Part shown: one piece after another, positions 11,839 through 24,564 of the stretch
Numbering within the stretch: position 1 is the stretch's first letter
Layout of the letters: each line of letters starts with the position of its first letter
Source of the DNA: Adiantum capillus-veneris
Lineage: Eukaryota; Streptophyta; Polypodiopsida; Polypodiales; Pteridaceae
Direction of reading: 5' to 3'
Assembly: GCA_014529385.2 (NCBI GenBank)
Contig: CM043957.1
Coordinates: 72,260,381 to 72,324,380 of the forward strand
DNA: 64,000 bases
The notes under the pieces: model-generated
Databases searched by the model: none
The model's input: only the letters and a program-made list of their open reading frames with translations
What the model was told of the DNA's origin: nothing
Program-made: the position numbers and the translations under genes

Positions 11839-13587
11839 CTATTTTGGATGTTTCCATAAGTAGCCATCTTGCAGAAAGTACCCAGATGCTTTTCTACTTA
11901 TCCTCTTAAACTCATGCTCAGACCAATCACCCTGTTTTGTTAAAGTACTCAAATAATGACCAATAAGCAACCAATCTCCTTCATACCCATCTTCTAAAAA
12001 CAACTCAAGTGCACTAGGTGTGCCAACATCATTATGCTCAACATGATTAATGGAGTAGAACCTTGTGCCTACATCTTCACTATCATCTACCATGTCTTGC
12101 TCATCCTCATACCTTGCCCTTGATAGCATATCCGCTACCGGATTGTCTTTTCCTGCAATATGCTTGAACTCGGGATTCAAGGACTTAATGTAGGCAATCC
12201 ATCTTAGCATGGCAATCTCTGGTGTTGAGCAGCTTGTAATCATTCCGAGGAGTGGCAGACAATCTATTTTCACAACCACATATGCTCCAATCAAGTACTC
12301 CTTTTCACACTTTAGTATTGTAACCATGCCCCACAACTCTCGTTTTACCTGTGGGTAGTTCCTTTGTCGAGTGCTTAGAACCTTGGCTCCAAACCTTACC
12401 ACATACATATGTCCCTCTTCATCATCCTGCCCTATTGACCATCCAATTTCTATCGAACTCATATCCACTGTCACTATTACTGGCTTTTCACACTCATAGT
12501 TTACCTTTCTTAAAGTTGGTGCTTGTTGTAGAAAATCCTTTAGCTTTCTTATAGCCCTTGCTTGTGCGTCTCCCCAATGAAACTTTTGATTTTTCCTTAA
12601 CAACTGGCACAAAGGATCTGCTACATGTGCATAATGTGGAATCCATATAACATAAAACACACATGCACCAAGAAATCTGCGAACTTCACTCACAGATATG
12701 CATACCCCCTTCATCTTTTGAATTGCATCAATTTTTGCTGGACAAGGTCGTCTCCCATTGGGACCACACATGTGCCCAATAATCAACACCTCCTTCACTA
12801 CAAACACAGACGTTTGTCTTGAGACGGTAAGGTTCACCTCTTCCAGTCTGGATAGGATCTTGTCACAATCATCTATGTGTTGTGCCACAAAGTTGCGGCA
12901 CCCCTTGGAATCCAAAGCTTCATCTTTATTACTTACTTCACATCCTTTGATAGGAACATCATCAAGAAAGGGCATAGTTACTTGGGGAATAAAGTCGCGT
13001 AAGACATTATTCATACCATTCATCATATGTGCAACCGAATTGGTTGCTCCTTGTGGTGAGGTACACATCCTCACCAAACCCAAAGGTGTCCTCATGGTAG
13101 TCAAATCCCTACTTTCCATTGCTAATTGGAACTGATCATACCCTAAGTACAAGTCTCCCATAGAATATATTGCCCTTCCTGCAAATGCTTCTGCAAACTC
13201 ATCCACAATTGGCCCTGTACCCATATTCCTAATTATGACTTTGTTGACCGGCTGCATATCTTCGATGAAGCGCAAAGCTCCATTCTTCTTTGGTACTGTG
13301 AACCACCCGTTTGAGTATGGAGCACACAAAGGCTCCAAAATATTCATCTTGATTTTCTCACTTAGCAGCTCAATTAACTTTGGTAAGTGAGCCTTTGGAA
13401 CTAGTATTGGTCTTAAGTTCCAAGGTACATGAGGGATGGTAAAGATCAGCATAGGAGCAACAATGGTAGGATCTACACATCCTATCTCATGTGGCTCAAA
13501 TGCAAATGCTTTTCCATGTTTAGAGAGAATCTCTTCAAAACATTCCCTTTCAACCTGTGTCAAGGAGTCTTCATTCCCAATCTTCAA
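11839..13587 (-). pseudogene. Gypsy-3 reverse transcriptase and RNase H
   Basis: A continuous frame of 582 codons. Reverse transcriptase blocks include NGWFTVPKKNGALRFIEDMQ, IYSMGDLYLGYDQFQLAM, RTPLGLVRMCTSPQGATNSV and the catalytic PFLDDVPIKG, with both aspartates kept. The connection region has KIDAIQKMKGVCISVSEVRR. RNase H follows (VIVTVDMSSIEIGWSIGQ, then ETERELWG-like VKRELWGMVTILK and the late HIAGKDNPVADMLSR). Flanking gag, protease and integrase parts are broken, so this long open frame is the best-preserved part of the element. Confidence 0.9.
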
Positions 13588-13592
13588 TTGCT

Positions 13593-14724
13593 TTAGAGAC
13601 TCCTTTTTGTAAACCTGTGTCCAATCCCTCTTGGATCTCTGAGACTAGGTTGCAAAGAAGCTTGTTCTAGCTTTTCCTTGCAATCCTTTGGCAAAGGAAG
13701 TGCCAGTAGTTTTACCTTCTTTGCCACAGTCTTGTATATGGTGTCCACCTTTACTTCATGTTTTTGCTTTCTATCTTCTTGTTCCTTTTGAAATGCCTCA
13801 ACCACATTGTACATTTCAAGTGAGCAACCTTTCGGTATCGCATTTTTGTCATGCGAAGGATAATCTACTATAGACTGCAGATCCTGTAATGTGTCCACGA
13901 AAGAAAACTCCTCAAACACACCTGTTATGTTTTCATTGTTTCCTAGCAGACCATGTTCTTTCCACTCCTTTTGTAGACTATGTACATGTTTGCGGGAACC
14001 TCGACTCAAGTTCTCACGTTTTAGAAACGAGACATATCCATATTCTGTTAGACTTGCAAAACCTGTACAAAAATCCTCCTTATGTGAGAACCTTTCCCTT
14101 TTTGTACCATCATAATCCCGCTCTACAATGGTACTTGGCCAAAACCCATTCTCTCTCGATGATCATAAAACTCTTTACTCAATCTGGGCAATGGGCGCTC
14201 TCGGAGACTGTCATGATTTCTTTCATGATTCACACAGACAGTGAGAAATTGAACAACACATTTTCCATCTTTACTTCTTATCCTAGCATAAGAAGAACCA
14301 TCATCCATTACCTTTGTTTCCATTCTAACCCCTACAATGTAGGGTTGTCCAAGGATGAGATCATAAGAAGATATGTCCTGTACAAAGGAATTCTGCTCTT
14401 CCTTTACATCTCCAATAGTCACTTTCACACTAGGACAAGATGCATATAACTCACGTGATGAATTATTTGCTACCTTATCCAGCCATGATCTATGTCCATT
14501 GGTAATTTGCACTTGTTGAATAATCTCTTTGACATTATGTTTATTTCTGAGCCATGGTCAATCAAGGCAACAAATGGCTCTTCAAGATCACCCACCTTGA
14601 CCATTGTCTTTGACGTAGCTCTTGCCCAATGATTCCTGGAAAAGTGACTTCTTGGAATGGCTTCGTACTCCTCATCTCCATTTGAAATTTTACTTGCTTT
14701 GTTCTTCCAGAAGAATGGTAGCAC
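13593..14724 (-). pseudogene. Gypsy-3 protease and PR-RT linker
   Basis: Three overlapping frames (14724-14470, 14512-14123, 14009-13593) make one damaged coding stretch. The protease active site is read as FVALIDHGSEINIMS, the DHGS variant common in this lineage as I recall it. The end block is DLILGQPYIVGVRMETKV, matching the ILGxP block. The third frame is a lysine-rich linker running into the reverse transcriptase. Frameshifts lie near 14490 and 14010-14120. Confidence 0.8.
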
Positions 14725-14775
14725 CCTACGACATCCTCATCATGCTCTCTATCTTCACCTGTATTACCTGTGTCT

Positions 14776-15422
14776 TTAAGCTTTCTCCTTCAGATTGTGG
14801 GCGAATGGTGCAAAAAGATTTTGCCTCTTCCTCTTGATGATATCAATGATCTCCTCATGAAACTCGCACTTGGCTATGCCAAGGACCTCCCCCAAGGTAA
14901 ACTCTATTTTTCTATTCAAAATTCTTTCTTCTAGAACTTTCTTTAAGTCTGTAGCAGCCTCAATATCAGACTGTAACTTATAAGTTGGAGTTTTAGGCTT
15001 ACCTTTTGATGACTCCTTTTTCCTCCCAGTTGTACTTTCTTCCATAGTCACTTCAGGTGGGGGTGATCCTATGTCGAAGGCGCTCGAGGAGGAATTGTGT
15101 CGCTCTTCTAGTAATTCTTTTTTATGGTACTTTGTCACCACTCTCTCGCCTGCGCTTTTCTTCCACAAACACTTCGTTGTTTTGACATCTTTCAATATAG
15201 GCATGCACTGACAAGGAGTCCACAGGGTCATTCCATCCTGTTTCTAGACGGATATAGTCACCTGCTTCATGTAGGACTTCTCTTGTAAGCTTCCCTTTCC
15301 TTGCTAGCTCCATAGCACTTGGCCACAGCTTACCATTTTCTTCAAAACTCCTCAGTGGTTCAATCTTGAATGTATAAGTAGATGCCTAGGATGCAGAGAT
15401 GGCATGGGTAGTGTCCATATCC
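14776..15422 (-). pseudogene. Gypsy-3 gag-protease linker
   Basis: Minus-strand frames contain PLRSFEENGKLWPSAMELAR, GDYIRLETGWNDPVDSLSVH and the charged stretch YKLQSDIEAATDLKKVLEER followed by EFHEEIIDIIKRKRQNL. I recall this last segment as typical of one gypsy lineage between gag and protease. At its upstream end the frame reads VGDMDTTHAISAS, which joins in frame to the gag at 20267 when the 15428-20255 insertion and one CCTAC copy are removed. Two stops and a frameshift are present. Confidence 0.7.
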
Positions 15423-15650
15423 CCTACTGTAGGGATGTGTTGTAGCACGACCTAATCGCAATCCACAAAATTATCAAATTTGTGGATTGAGCAACCCGGT
15501 TAGGGCATGGAAGCACGAGCCTAAGATGAATGGAATAGAGGATTCAAGAGATCACCTCTCCATTGCAAGTAGAGATTAGCCATGGCAAGACTAACTCTAA
15601 ACCTACTCTAATCGCTAATCAATTAATCTCCTACACACATCAAGCCCGCC

Positions 15651-15770
15651 AAAGTCCGAGTTGCCATAGACTAGGAACTCCAAACACACTAATGATAAGC
15701 ACACACTAATTACCACACATCAATTAAGGCACTTCATCAATAGCTTACACACATGAGGTGAAAAGCCACA
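15651..15770 (+). repeat. Direct repeat, copy 1
   Basis: It begins caaagtccgagttgccatag and ends acacatgaggtgaa. It is repeated with few differences at 19527-19640 inside the same insertion. The purpose is unknown; an old internal duplication is as likely as remnants of two LTRs. Confidence 0.75.
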
Positions 15771-18700
15771 CACAAAACATTAATGAAAACCTAAAGCTAG
15801 GGTCTTGCATACCCAAATTTGCCAAAGGGAAAAAAATGCCTTTGGTTATGCACATGATGCTCTTTGATAGCAAATTTATGCATACATATCAACCATGAGA
15901 GATAAAATGAGCTTCTACCTAAGCAAACTTTGCAATTTTTACCATCTCTTATGCATGATTCAAAGTTAACTATTTTCTAGCTCAATGAAATATGGAATTT
16001 AAAACAAGCCAAGAGCTGAAAATAATGCAACTTTTAAGTGAAATGAAGTGACTCTTGAAAGTCAAATTTTACAATTTAAAGCTTTTCAAAAAGTTGGCTT
16101 ACAACTAGCTCACCAAATTTTACAATTTTAGAGAACGATATGAGCTAGAGATGACTGCAACTTGATGAAATGAAAGTAAATGGCTCTCAATAGCCAAATT
16201 ATGTACTTTAAAGCTCAAAAAAGTTGGGTAAACTCTAGCTCAAAATGAAAAAATTTAAATTTTTGACCAAGCTATGAGCTAGCATTTATACAACTTTTAT
16301 TGGAATGACTCTAACAAGCCAAATGTTGCAATACATTGCAATGATGACCCCTCCTTGGATCAATGAAATCACACACCTGAACTCAAATCATTAGTGCTTC
16401 TTAAGCATTTGGAAATTCAACACAAGAACTAAAAATGCAGGATCATCCACAACCCCAAAGTTTTAATGCTCTCTCTTGGCCATTAAAACAAGCTCAATTG
16501 TAATCCTTTCCAATGATTTCATTCAAGTCGAGCATTAAAATGTACAAGCAATGTTAAGTTTAAGCACAAAGTCCCGACCAAGCAATCACAACTCATCATC
16601 TACTGCAACTCTCACATGAAGCCCATATGCATGCCAAAAATGAAATTTTCTTCTACTACAAACAAAGTTCTCAATTTGGCAATGCAATAAGATCGTGCTC
16701 AATCATATCTCAAACTTTTTCAATGACTTTATGCAAATTTTACAATGGATGCATACACAATCGTAGCCCATATCCGTGCTCTTTAATATGACATTTATAG
16801 CAATTGATGGAAAGGTCTATTTAGCTCTGGCAGTAATAAATACCCAATGAAGCTCATCCACTAGTGCATGACAACATTCTTCAGACAAAATAAGCATCAA
16901 AACATACCATGATCATTCACAAACCAAAATGTAACGTCATTCCATGGCCATTCACCCAAAACTGATGCCCGACTTTAGTGTAATTTAACATGCATATCAA
17001 ATAGGTGTCAAAGATTTGTACCGTAAAGTACTTTGAATACTCAATTTGGTCATTTTGTTTGTAAAGTCCAATGATATTTTCACAAACTGTGTTGTGAGTT
17101 AGTGAAGGCAAGGGCCACAGCAGGGTTTCTTGGATTAGGAAAAACCATAGAGGAATTGAGGATCAATTGGGATAATCCAATACCTTGGACAGATGAGGTG
17201 ATGTGGAGGCAAAAGAAGAGGCGAGTAGGAATTGCGGATTTCTTCGTTTTCTAGGGTGGAAACGCAAGCTTTCGTTTCTTTTTAATTTTAATTTTCTCAT
17301 TTATTGAAAATGACTGCGAGCTGTAGCTACTAGGCTGTCTCAGTGCAGGACCAACAGAGTGAGTGAGAGAGAGAAAGAAGATTGTTTAGCATCTATGTGT
17401 GGGGGGGTCTTGGGCCCGATGGCGCATCAGAGAGGTTCCCGTGCCAAACCAAGCGAGTGTGTGTGTGTGTGTTGGCGTGGTCGATGTGGGCAGCCAAGGC
17501 GGGCCAGGGACAGGGGCCAGGGACAGCGAGAGACAGTGAGTGTATGAGTTGTGTGTGTGTAAAACTGCAATTTGGTGAGCCAGGTATCCGGTGGTGCAGC
17601 CCTGCAGCCCTGCAGTTACTGTGTGTGTGTGTGTATGAAGATTCGCGAGCCAGGCTGTGTTCAATTTATTTTAATTGGCTGGAATCGCAGCACCCTTGTT
17701 TGATTTGGACTCTGACGAGTGTGGATCCATGGCTTAAAGTAGCTTAGCCACTTGGTGATTGGTGTGAGCACTTTATGAACGAGGCCGGAAGTTGCAAAGC
17801 TGTAGCTAGATCAATAGGCCAAGTGGGCTAGCAGCGTGTATGTCGAGTAGCGCTACTTAGGAAAGGGGTGCATGAACCCAGGTCTTCAACAGGTTAGATC
17901 GACCGATCGAGAGAGATTCTGCAACCTGTTGCGGACTCAACGAAGCCACAACAGGACGGGCTTGATGATGGGCTACTACTGATTAGCAGATTTGGCATCC
18001 CACTTTGTGTGTGTGTGTGTTAAATGCGCAAATCCAAGCCAAACTCAAAGCTGCGGGAGCTGCATGCCTACAAGACAAAACGGGCGTGTGTGTGTGTGCG
18101 TTTTTCTTTGAAAACGCCAAGCCAGGGTCCATAGATTTTTTTTTTAATTTTTCTTTTAAATTCCACTTGGGGAGCTTGTTCCCACGGGATACATCGTTTT
18201 TCAAAGATCTAAAGCAAAATCACACACCATACCATCTCATTGTTTCAGACAAATGTGCGCTCCTTTACTTCATTTTCAAGCCAGTTTTGTTACACACATC
18301 TTAGAATGGATCTCACATACGAAAAAATTAAGCCAAATTCTCATCAATTTGAGAATACATTTAGTCCATTTTTAATTGATATGGCTTCCAATTTAAGAGT
18401 AAAAATTCAATTTTCAATTTTGACATTGATGCTCTTCTTACTCGATTGGGCAATGCTCATAAGCAAATTAAACAAGGTTGTCATCTCATTTGCACAACCA
18501 AATTAATCATTGCAACTTATGTTACTCATATCTGCGGATATCCACAATTAGGCAAACCCAATTGGCACAAAACATTGGTCAATTCAAACCCGATTTTTTT
18601 TTTAAATCATTGCAAATTTAATTTCTCATATTTCAAAGCCCTAATCATCCAAATCATATCGGATTTGTCATTTGGTTTGTACGGTTACACAAATTTGATG

Positions 18701-19526
18701 ATGGCACTTACACATGCACAAATCATTGAATTTTTTCACCTTTTTCAATCAAATTGGCACACCGATTATAATGGTAATCACATAAATCCTCTTCAATTGA
18801 GTACCAATTGAATCATCCTAAGTCAATCAATCTCATATACACCGATCTTTTAGGCCAAATTAATCATCATAATTGGTAAAAAATACCAATTATTCATTCA
18901 AGCACCGGATTGCACATGCCATTGAGTAGGCACACACACCCAAATTTAGGCCAAAATTTATTAGAAAATTACATCAATTCCACATCGGAATGCACAAATT
19001 GCAAACTCGATCAAGCGTATGCATGCTCAATTTCTAAAAATTTAGCACGATTTTCACCCAATCAAGCAATGCACACACTCAAAAATTAAGCATAAAAATT
19101 CAAATTTGGCTCAATTAGCATTGAATTTAGGCTTATACCTAATGATTGCACATACTTTTCTTGAACATTTCACAATCAAAAAACCATTTAGGTGTCGCAC
19201 TTGACCATCAATCATTGAAAATCAAGTGGTCATGGATGGGCATACACACTCAATTTTTGCCCAATTTTTTGGCAATTAGGCTTATCCAATGTTTGAATTA
19301 GCTTCACATACTCATCATTTACATGATTTCATACTCATGTATCATCAATTCCATCACTTTATATGTATGCACACACTAAAAATTAAGTGCACACACACTT
19401 GAAATTTTTGACAGTTTTTTCCCTCTTTGGTGTGTGCACACACACATGAATTCTTGATGAGAACTAAACATTATTTAGATACACACAAGTTCATTAGTCA
19501 CAATTTGACTATCAATTTTATTCAAA

Positions 19527-19640
19527 GTCCGACTTGCCATAGACTAGGAACTCCAAACACACTAATGATAAGCACACACTAATTATAACGCGTCAATTAA
19601 GGCACTTCATCAATAGCTTACACACACGAGGTGAATGGTG
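19527..19640 (+). repeat. Direct repeat, copy 2
   Basis: It matches 15651-15770 apart from a few substitutions (for example cgcgtc in place of cacatc). It lies 615 bp before the right end of the insertion, whereas copy 1 lies 223 bp after the left end. Confidence 0.75.
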
Positions 19641-20266
19641 CTAGAGCTCCATAAAACCTATCTACACACACAAGCAAAGAATAGGGCACACACACAAATT
19701 AGAAGATTAAGACCCAACTTAATCACCCTAATTTATGATGCTAAATATCACAAATCAATTGCTCGTAGAGAGATAAGAGTGGTTACTAGCAAGAAGTACA
19801 TACATATCTCAAATCTAGAATAATGAAAGTGTAATACTACTTCATGACAAGATGAAATGTAGAGAAGAAGAGACTAATGAGAAAATAAGAATTAGATTAA
19901 TCAAGAAGAGCTTACACTAATTACAATGGTTAGCACTAGCCTCTCAAGCATAGACATTAAGCTCAAGGCTAGGCCAAAGAGTGAACACTCTAGAGAGAGG
20001 GAGCTCTCAAAAGTGGATCCTCAAGAGTGGATACTCAAGAATGAAGCCTCCTTACACAAAGGCTTCCTTTTAAGGGCTTTCACCACTTTCCCTTCTACTA
20101 TGGGTTTAAGCTTGAGCCCTCAAACTACCAAATACAACTTTGGAACTCCAAGTGAGCCGAAGACTTATACAAAGTGTGTGGGAAATATTGTGACATCCAT
20201 AGATATCTCCCGCTTGATGCATATTTGGTGTAGCCTGTGTTAGCCGCTGCTAACACCTACCAGACT

Positions 20267-21101
20267 CTACATTCCTCCTTTCCCAAAGTTAGTCCTTAAG
20301 GGTAAACCTGTCTCCCTTAAGTGAATCTTCCCATCCTTGAAGAAGATAAGATCTTTTCTCAAAGCTTCATTGAAGCTGTCACATTCTCTCCTAGCATGCT
20401 TTGTGCTGTCACACCATATGCATCTATGAACAAAACCTTCTTTAGGTTGTTTTTTCCTTGAATATGGTGCCAATGGTTGCCCCTTCTCTTCAAGCTTTGT
20501 GAGTTTTACTTTTAAATCCCGGATACCTTTCATAAGCTCATCTATTACAGTGTCATCAACTTTTGGAAGTATAAAGGAAGAAGGCTTTACCATCTTTTGG
20601 AAGTATAAAGGAAGAAGGCTTTACCCTCTTTTCAGACGCTGTGGAGGTAGATGGTGAACTACCAACAACCATCTTATCCCGTCTCCTTTGGCGCTTGGCA
20701 AGTAATGACATAGCAATTTCAACTTCGCTCCAATCTGTCTTCAATCCTTGCTCAACATCTTTGTCCTCAAGAAGTAGCTCCAATTGCTCCGGGAGCTCCT
20801 TTCCTGCTGCTTGTTAGAAGAGCTCTGTCTTTTCTGAGTCAAGTGTGGCCTTCTTTGTCCTTGTGAGTTGAGCATATCGTCACTCAAACTCCCTGAGTAG
20901 CTCTGTTGGAGAGATCCCCTCCTTCAGCTTGGCTACCCACTCCAAGAAAGTTCTCTTTGTTACTCTCTCAGAGTCCTCCATGAAATACTCCTCCTTCATT
21001 GCTAGCTGGAACTCCTCCCAATTTCTTCCATGCTCATTCCTGATTCCTCTCACATGCTCTCTAATCTCGAGAGTCACAACAAGATCAAAGCTTTGGAGCA
21101 T
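20267..21101 (-). pseudogene. Gypsy-3 gag, main part with zinc knuckle
   Basis: The gag domain begins MLQSFDLVVTLEIREHVRG and contains NWEEFQLAMKEEYFMEDSE and LEWVAKLKEGISPTELLREF. A zinc knuckle CIWCDSTKHARREC lies at about 20385-20430. The segment VKPSSFILPK is repeated by a small tandem duplication near 20570-20625, which also shifts the frame. Its N-terminal portion is at 38203-38456, on the other side of the 17-kb TIR element. In-frame stops are present near 20270 and 20820. Confidence 0.8.
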
Positions 21102-21105
21102 CTCA

Positions 21106-21136
21106 CATTAGGAGAAATATGAACCTTGTATGGGCC
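21106..21136 (+). repeat. Left terminal inverted repeat of the 17-kb element
   Basis: It starts CATTAGGAGAAATATGAACC and pairs with the right end over 31 bp with four mismatches. A further shared motif, GGGATTAAGG(C/T)TAAT, occurs inside both ends. Confidence 0.8.
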
Positions 21137-21705
21137 TTGTAAGGAATCCTAATTTTTAGGGATTAAGGCTAATGTTGTGTGGGGTTTAGGGGGAAAGGGC
21201 ATTGAAGAAGGTAGTTTTGAGTAGGCTTTTCTAGCCTTTTTTTTAGACAAATGTAGGATGTGGACCTAAGGGGTTACTTTCTCTCTCTAGCTTTTTTAAA
21301 AGTGAAGGAAGCGTAGGGGTGTGACCACATCAGCAAAAACGTGGGTCACTAAGAGTCAAAATTTTACTTTTTTTATAAAAAAAATCATTTTTACTTGTTT
21401 TTTACTTAAAACTCCCTCCCAACATATATACATATCCAAAATTCATTTTTTGACCCATTTTTTAATCCACAAGCTTAGAAAGTCCATTTTTTCAAAAATC
21501 TTTTCCCCCAAAAAGTAAAAAACATTTTGTTCTCTCCTCATCCTCCCTCCTCTCTCCCTCTCCTCTCCCTCCTTGCCCCTACCTTCCTCCTCCTCCCCAA
21601 TCTCTCCCTCCCCCTCCTCCCTCATTCTCTCCTCCCATCTTCCTCAACCTCCCTACCCTTCCCCCTCTATCTTTTCATCATTTTCTTCCTCACGCAACAG
21701 CTTTC
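21137..21705. other. 5' region of the transposase-like gene
   Basis: No coding sequence is evident. It contains T-rich stretches and a strong polypyrimidine tract at about 21536-21670 (repeated ctccctcc/ctcctcc). A pyrimidine patch is common in plant core promoters, so this may hold the promoter of the gene that follows. Confidence 0.4.
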
Positions 21706-24356
21706 ATGGTGCTCACGGACATCACAAATGGTTTTCTTCCACCACCACATACTCCGCACACCAAAAGCATACATATACGCTTACCCACGGCATTTGCACC
21801 GAAGACCGCTAGGGTGATCAAAGGTCATCACAGGAACGTCGCACCGCTTGTGAGACCAATGTTGACATTTGGGTGGATGGCCATTTGTACCCTTACGATC
21901 CTATAAGCCACTTCCATCCACCATTTAGTAGCCTTTCTGCATTTCTTCAATTTCTTGGGAGGGGAGAAGCAGGCTTGTTAGGCTATTGCAAGCGGTTGTG
22001 TATGGGTGCAGGTGCTTTTTTACATATGTGGACGCACGAATGTCAAGATCTTCACCTCAAGACAACGGCATTACAAGAGAGTGTTTCCTCTTCGGAGAGG
22101 GTGCTTAAAACTCTTGAACAACAAATGCAAGAAAAGGAGTCCCACATCCAAAAGCTTACCAACACCATCACATACTTGAAAGAAACACCCCTTGGTGCAA
22201 GGGAACGCAAACGCACGTATTCATCCATTGAAACTCTTGCACATTCAGGAGGAGAACGCAAACGACGAGTTATAGCCACAAGGTGATTTGGTCTTTACTT
22301 GCATGATGCATTCTTACTTCACACTATTTTCTAACATTTATGTTTATTTGTTGCTAGAAACTTCATCCAGGACGCATGCGGTGGAACAAGCCAAGATGAT
22401 CGAGTCAACCTTCTCACTAGTTGTCTCAATACCCAGGATGTGATTTCTATATTACGATCACCTGGAGGTAAGCACATTAAGGATGCAGTCACCAAGGACC
22501 TTATGCGTAAATTGAGAAATGTGGTTAGTGATGATGGCGTGCAACAAGCTTGTGATGAGGCTGGAATCAGCACCAAAGCCTATCATGCTATTTTCCAACT
22601 CCTAAAGGATTCCCTCAAAGAACATGGCATTGTGGAAAACCTATTTCTCGTTCCTCACAAGGTCAAGCTCGCAACGAAGGCCACAAACAAAGATGTGTTC
22701 TCCCGCATTGGGACATACCTACACATTGAGGACACAATGCCAACTTCCCTTTATGCTTCGTGCGCAACAAAGACAAGGGGAAAAGGTAAGAAACAATCCA
22801 TAAGACCTTCGGAGAAGGGATTTCCTTCCATAATGTGGAACAATATTTTCGTGGATCTTAGAAGGCTTCAAGAAGCCATGCTTAGATTTTATGAGTTACT
22901 TGAAGAAGGTGACACACTTTACTTTTTTCTTTGGTATTGTTCTTATCATAAAGACTCTGAAGTTTAAGGTCTTGGTACTGTTTATTTTGTAGTGCTTGGC
23001 ACAAAAGTCGCTTTTGTGCTGAAACTCCATGAGTGTCAAATAGTGAAAGGCCGAAGGTTAGAGAGGCTAAGAGTCACTCTAATGAACGAGGCCCTTTTGC
23101 AAACCAAGCGAAGGGATTCAGCCGAGCCATCTCCCACCCCATCTTTTAGCATGCAATCAGAGAAAGACATTTGGTGGTTCGGTGCTATTGAGGTGCCCAA
23201 AGAGAGCAATGGAGTACTTTCATAGATTTTTGAGAGAACTCCATGGATCACAGAAGTAATACACTCCCAAATTGCAGGTCAGAAGTTGGAGATTGAGGGT
23301 TTTGTTAGTTATGATGTGGAGTGGCACTTAGGTGGGGATTTGAAGCGTCTATTTGAGATGTCCCATGCTCAATGCCCCAGACCGTGATCAAAAGGACCAC
23401 ACTTGGAATCCAATCTTTCCATTTCCTCTATCGAATGTACATTTTTGATAGGCTATTGAAGCTCCACATTGACTATGCTTTCACAATGAAACCGTTGGAA
23501 AAGTCCCAAGAAGCGATCGAAAGCGTGGACATACTCTTGAATTCCATTGGCTGTCACGTTGGAAATATGTCTATTGTTGCTGCAAAGAACACAGGGGAGG
23601 CCCATGAAATTGCTCAACAAGTGTCAATGAGTGGACAAAAAGCTAGACACTTTTTGAAGAAAGTTTCCCAAGGAAAGCCAAGTCAATATGATGCTCAAAA
23701 CAGCTCCAACCAACAGGCAGGTAACCTTTGGGAGCTTTGGAAGGAGTTATGCAAAGCTACTACTGACAATGATTCAAATGGCGAGCTTGCAAACAAGCGC
23801 AAGCAAGTTTGGGTACATTTTGATAAAATGGTCAAGCTTATGGGCCTTAACAGCACAACAGAAGAACAACGCCAATCGTTTCAAGAAGCCTTGGCGGATT
23901 TTACCAAGGTCTTCACCCTTTCTAGGGGTGAAAATAACATCACACATTACATCGTAAGCCATTTTACGTGGTGTATTTATTACAAGGGATTGTTTTTATT
24001 AGATAATGTGGATCGTTTACTCATGTGAACAACATATCTTGTTTGTGCATGGTGCATTTTTTATGCACAAGTATGGATCGCTTGAAATTTTTAGCACTCA
24101 AGGCATGGAGAAGTCCCATTATCAAGCAAGGGGAGTGTACTTCAAAAATACTCAACATGGTAGTGGAATGGTGCAATCCAATTATTTGGAGGAGATGTTC
24201 AACTGGTTTTTTTGCACAACATTTGTTCGTAAGCTCACAATGGAGCATGTGCGACAATCCAAGATTGCTATTGAAGTGCGGAAATGGAGTCGTCAAGAGC
24301 ATAGCAACAAGTGGCAAATGTCGCAAGGTCCCACCAAGCATGTTGCATGGCGGTGA
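21706..24356 (+). pseudogene. Multi-exon gene with RNase-H-like transposase features (putative)
   Basis: Exons inferred from GT/AG sites and frame: about 21706-22281, 22357-22908, 22993-23953 and 24003-24356. The start is uncertain. The first exon encodes a coiled-coil-like stretch (LQESVSSSERVLKTLEQQMQ, about 22070-22140). The last exon reads FMHKYGSLEIFSTQGMEKSH. That GSL..FS.QG.EK pattern, after an upstream THYI, recalls the C-terminal, glutamate-bearing part of RNase-H-fold transposases and a family of uncharacterised animal proteins; this comes from memory, not a search. An in-frame TAG at 23223-23225 and a frameshift near 23380 break it. As the largest gene of the TIR element it is the best transposase candidate. 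Confidence 0.5.
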
Positions 24357-24564
24357 TGCAGAGTGCAACAAGGATCAAAGTGGATACTACGCAAGTCACT
24401 AAACATGAACGCAGGGTCCAACTCTTAGTGCCATGTTTATTTTAAAAATATATTTTTTTTCAAAATTAGTGTGAACAGGGCCCTTTTTAAATGGACCCTT
24501 ATAAATATTGCATGCTCTCATAAACCACTCATTTCTTAAGAACATGTGAGCTCTTACCAACGAA

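Larger units (their letters stand above)
15428..20255. mobile_element. 4.8-kb non-coding insertion with TG...CA ends, solo LTR or LARD-like element
   Basis: The insert runs from TGTAGGGATG to GCTGCTAACA and is flanked by the 5-bp duplication CCTAC (15423-15427 and 20256-20260). Removing it restores the gypsy-3 reading frame. It has no protein motif in any frame. It is AT-rich, with a GT/TG-rich, GC-richer island at about 17340-18110 (for example 17457-17471, 18006-18020 and 18089-18099). A direct repeat of about 115 bp lies at 15651-15770 and 19527-19640, but the sequences beyond the two copies differ, so they do not define a normal LTR pair. Confidence 0.7.

Noticed and set aside
17340-18110. 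Several frames of 60-120 codons on both strands
   Set aside because: They arise from GT/TG-rich low-complexity DNA without motifs and overlap one another on both strands.
15651-19640. LTR pair of the 4.8-kb insertion
   Set aside because: The 115-bp repeats lie at different distances from the ends, and the sequences outside them do not match.
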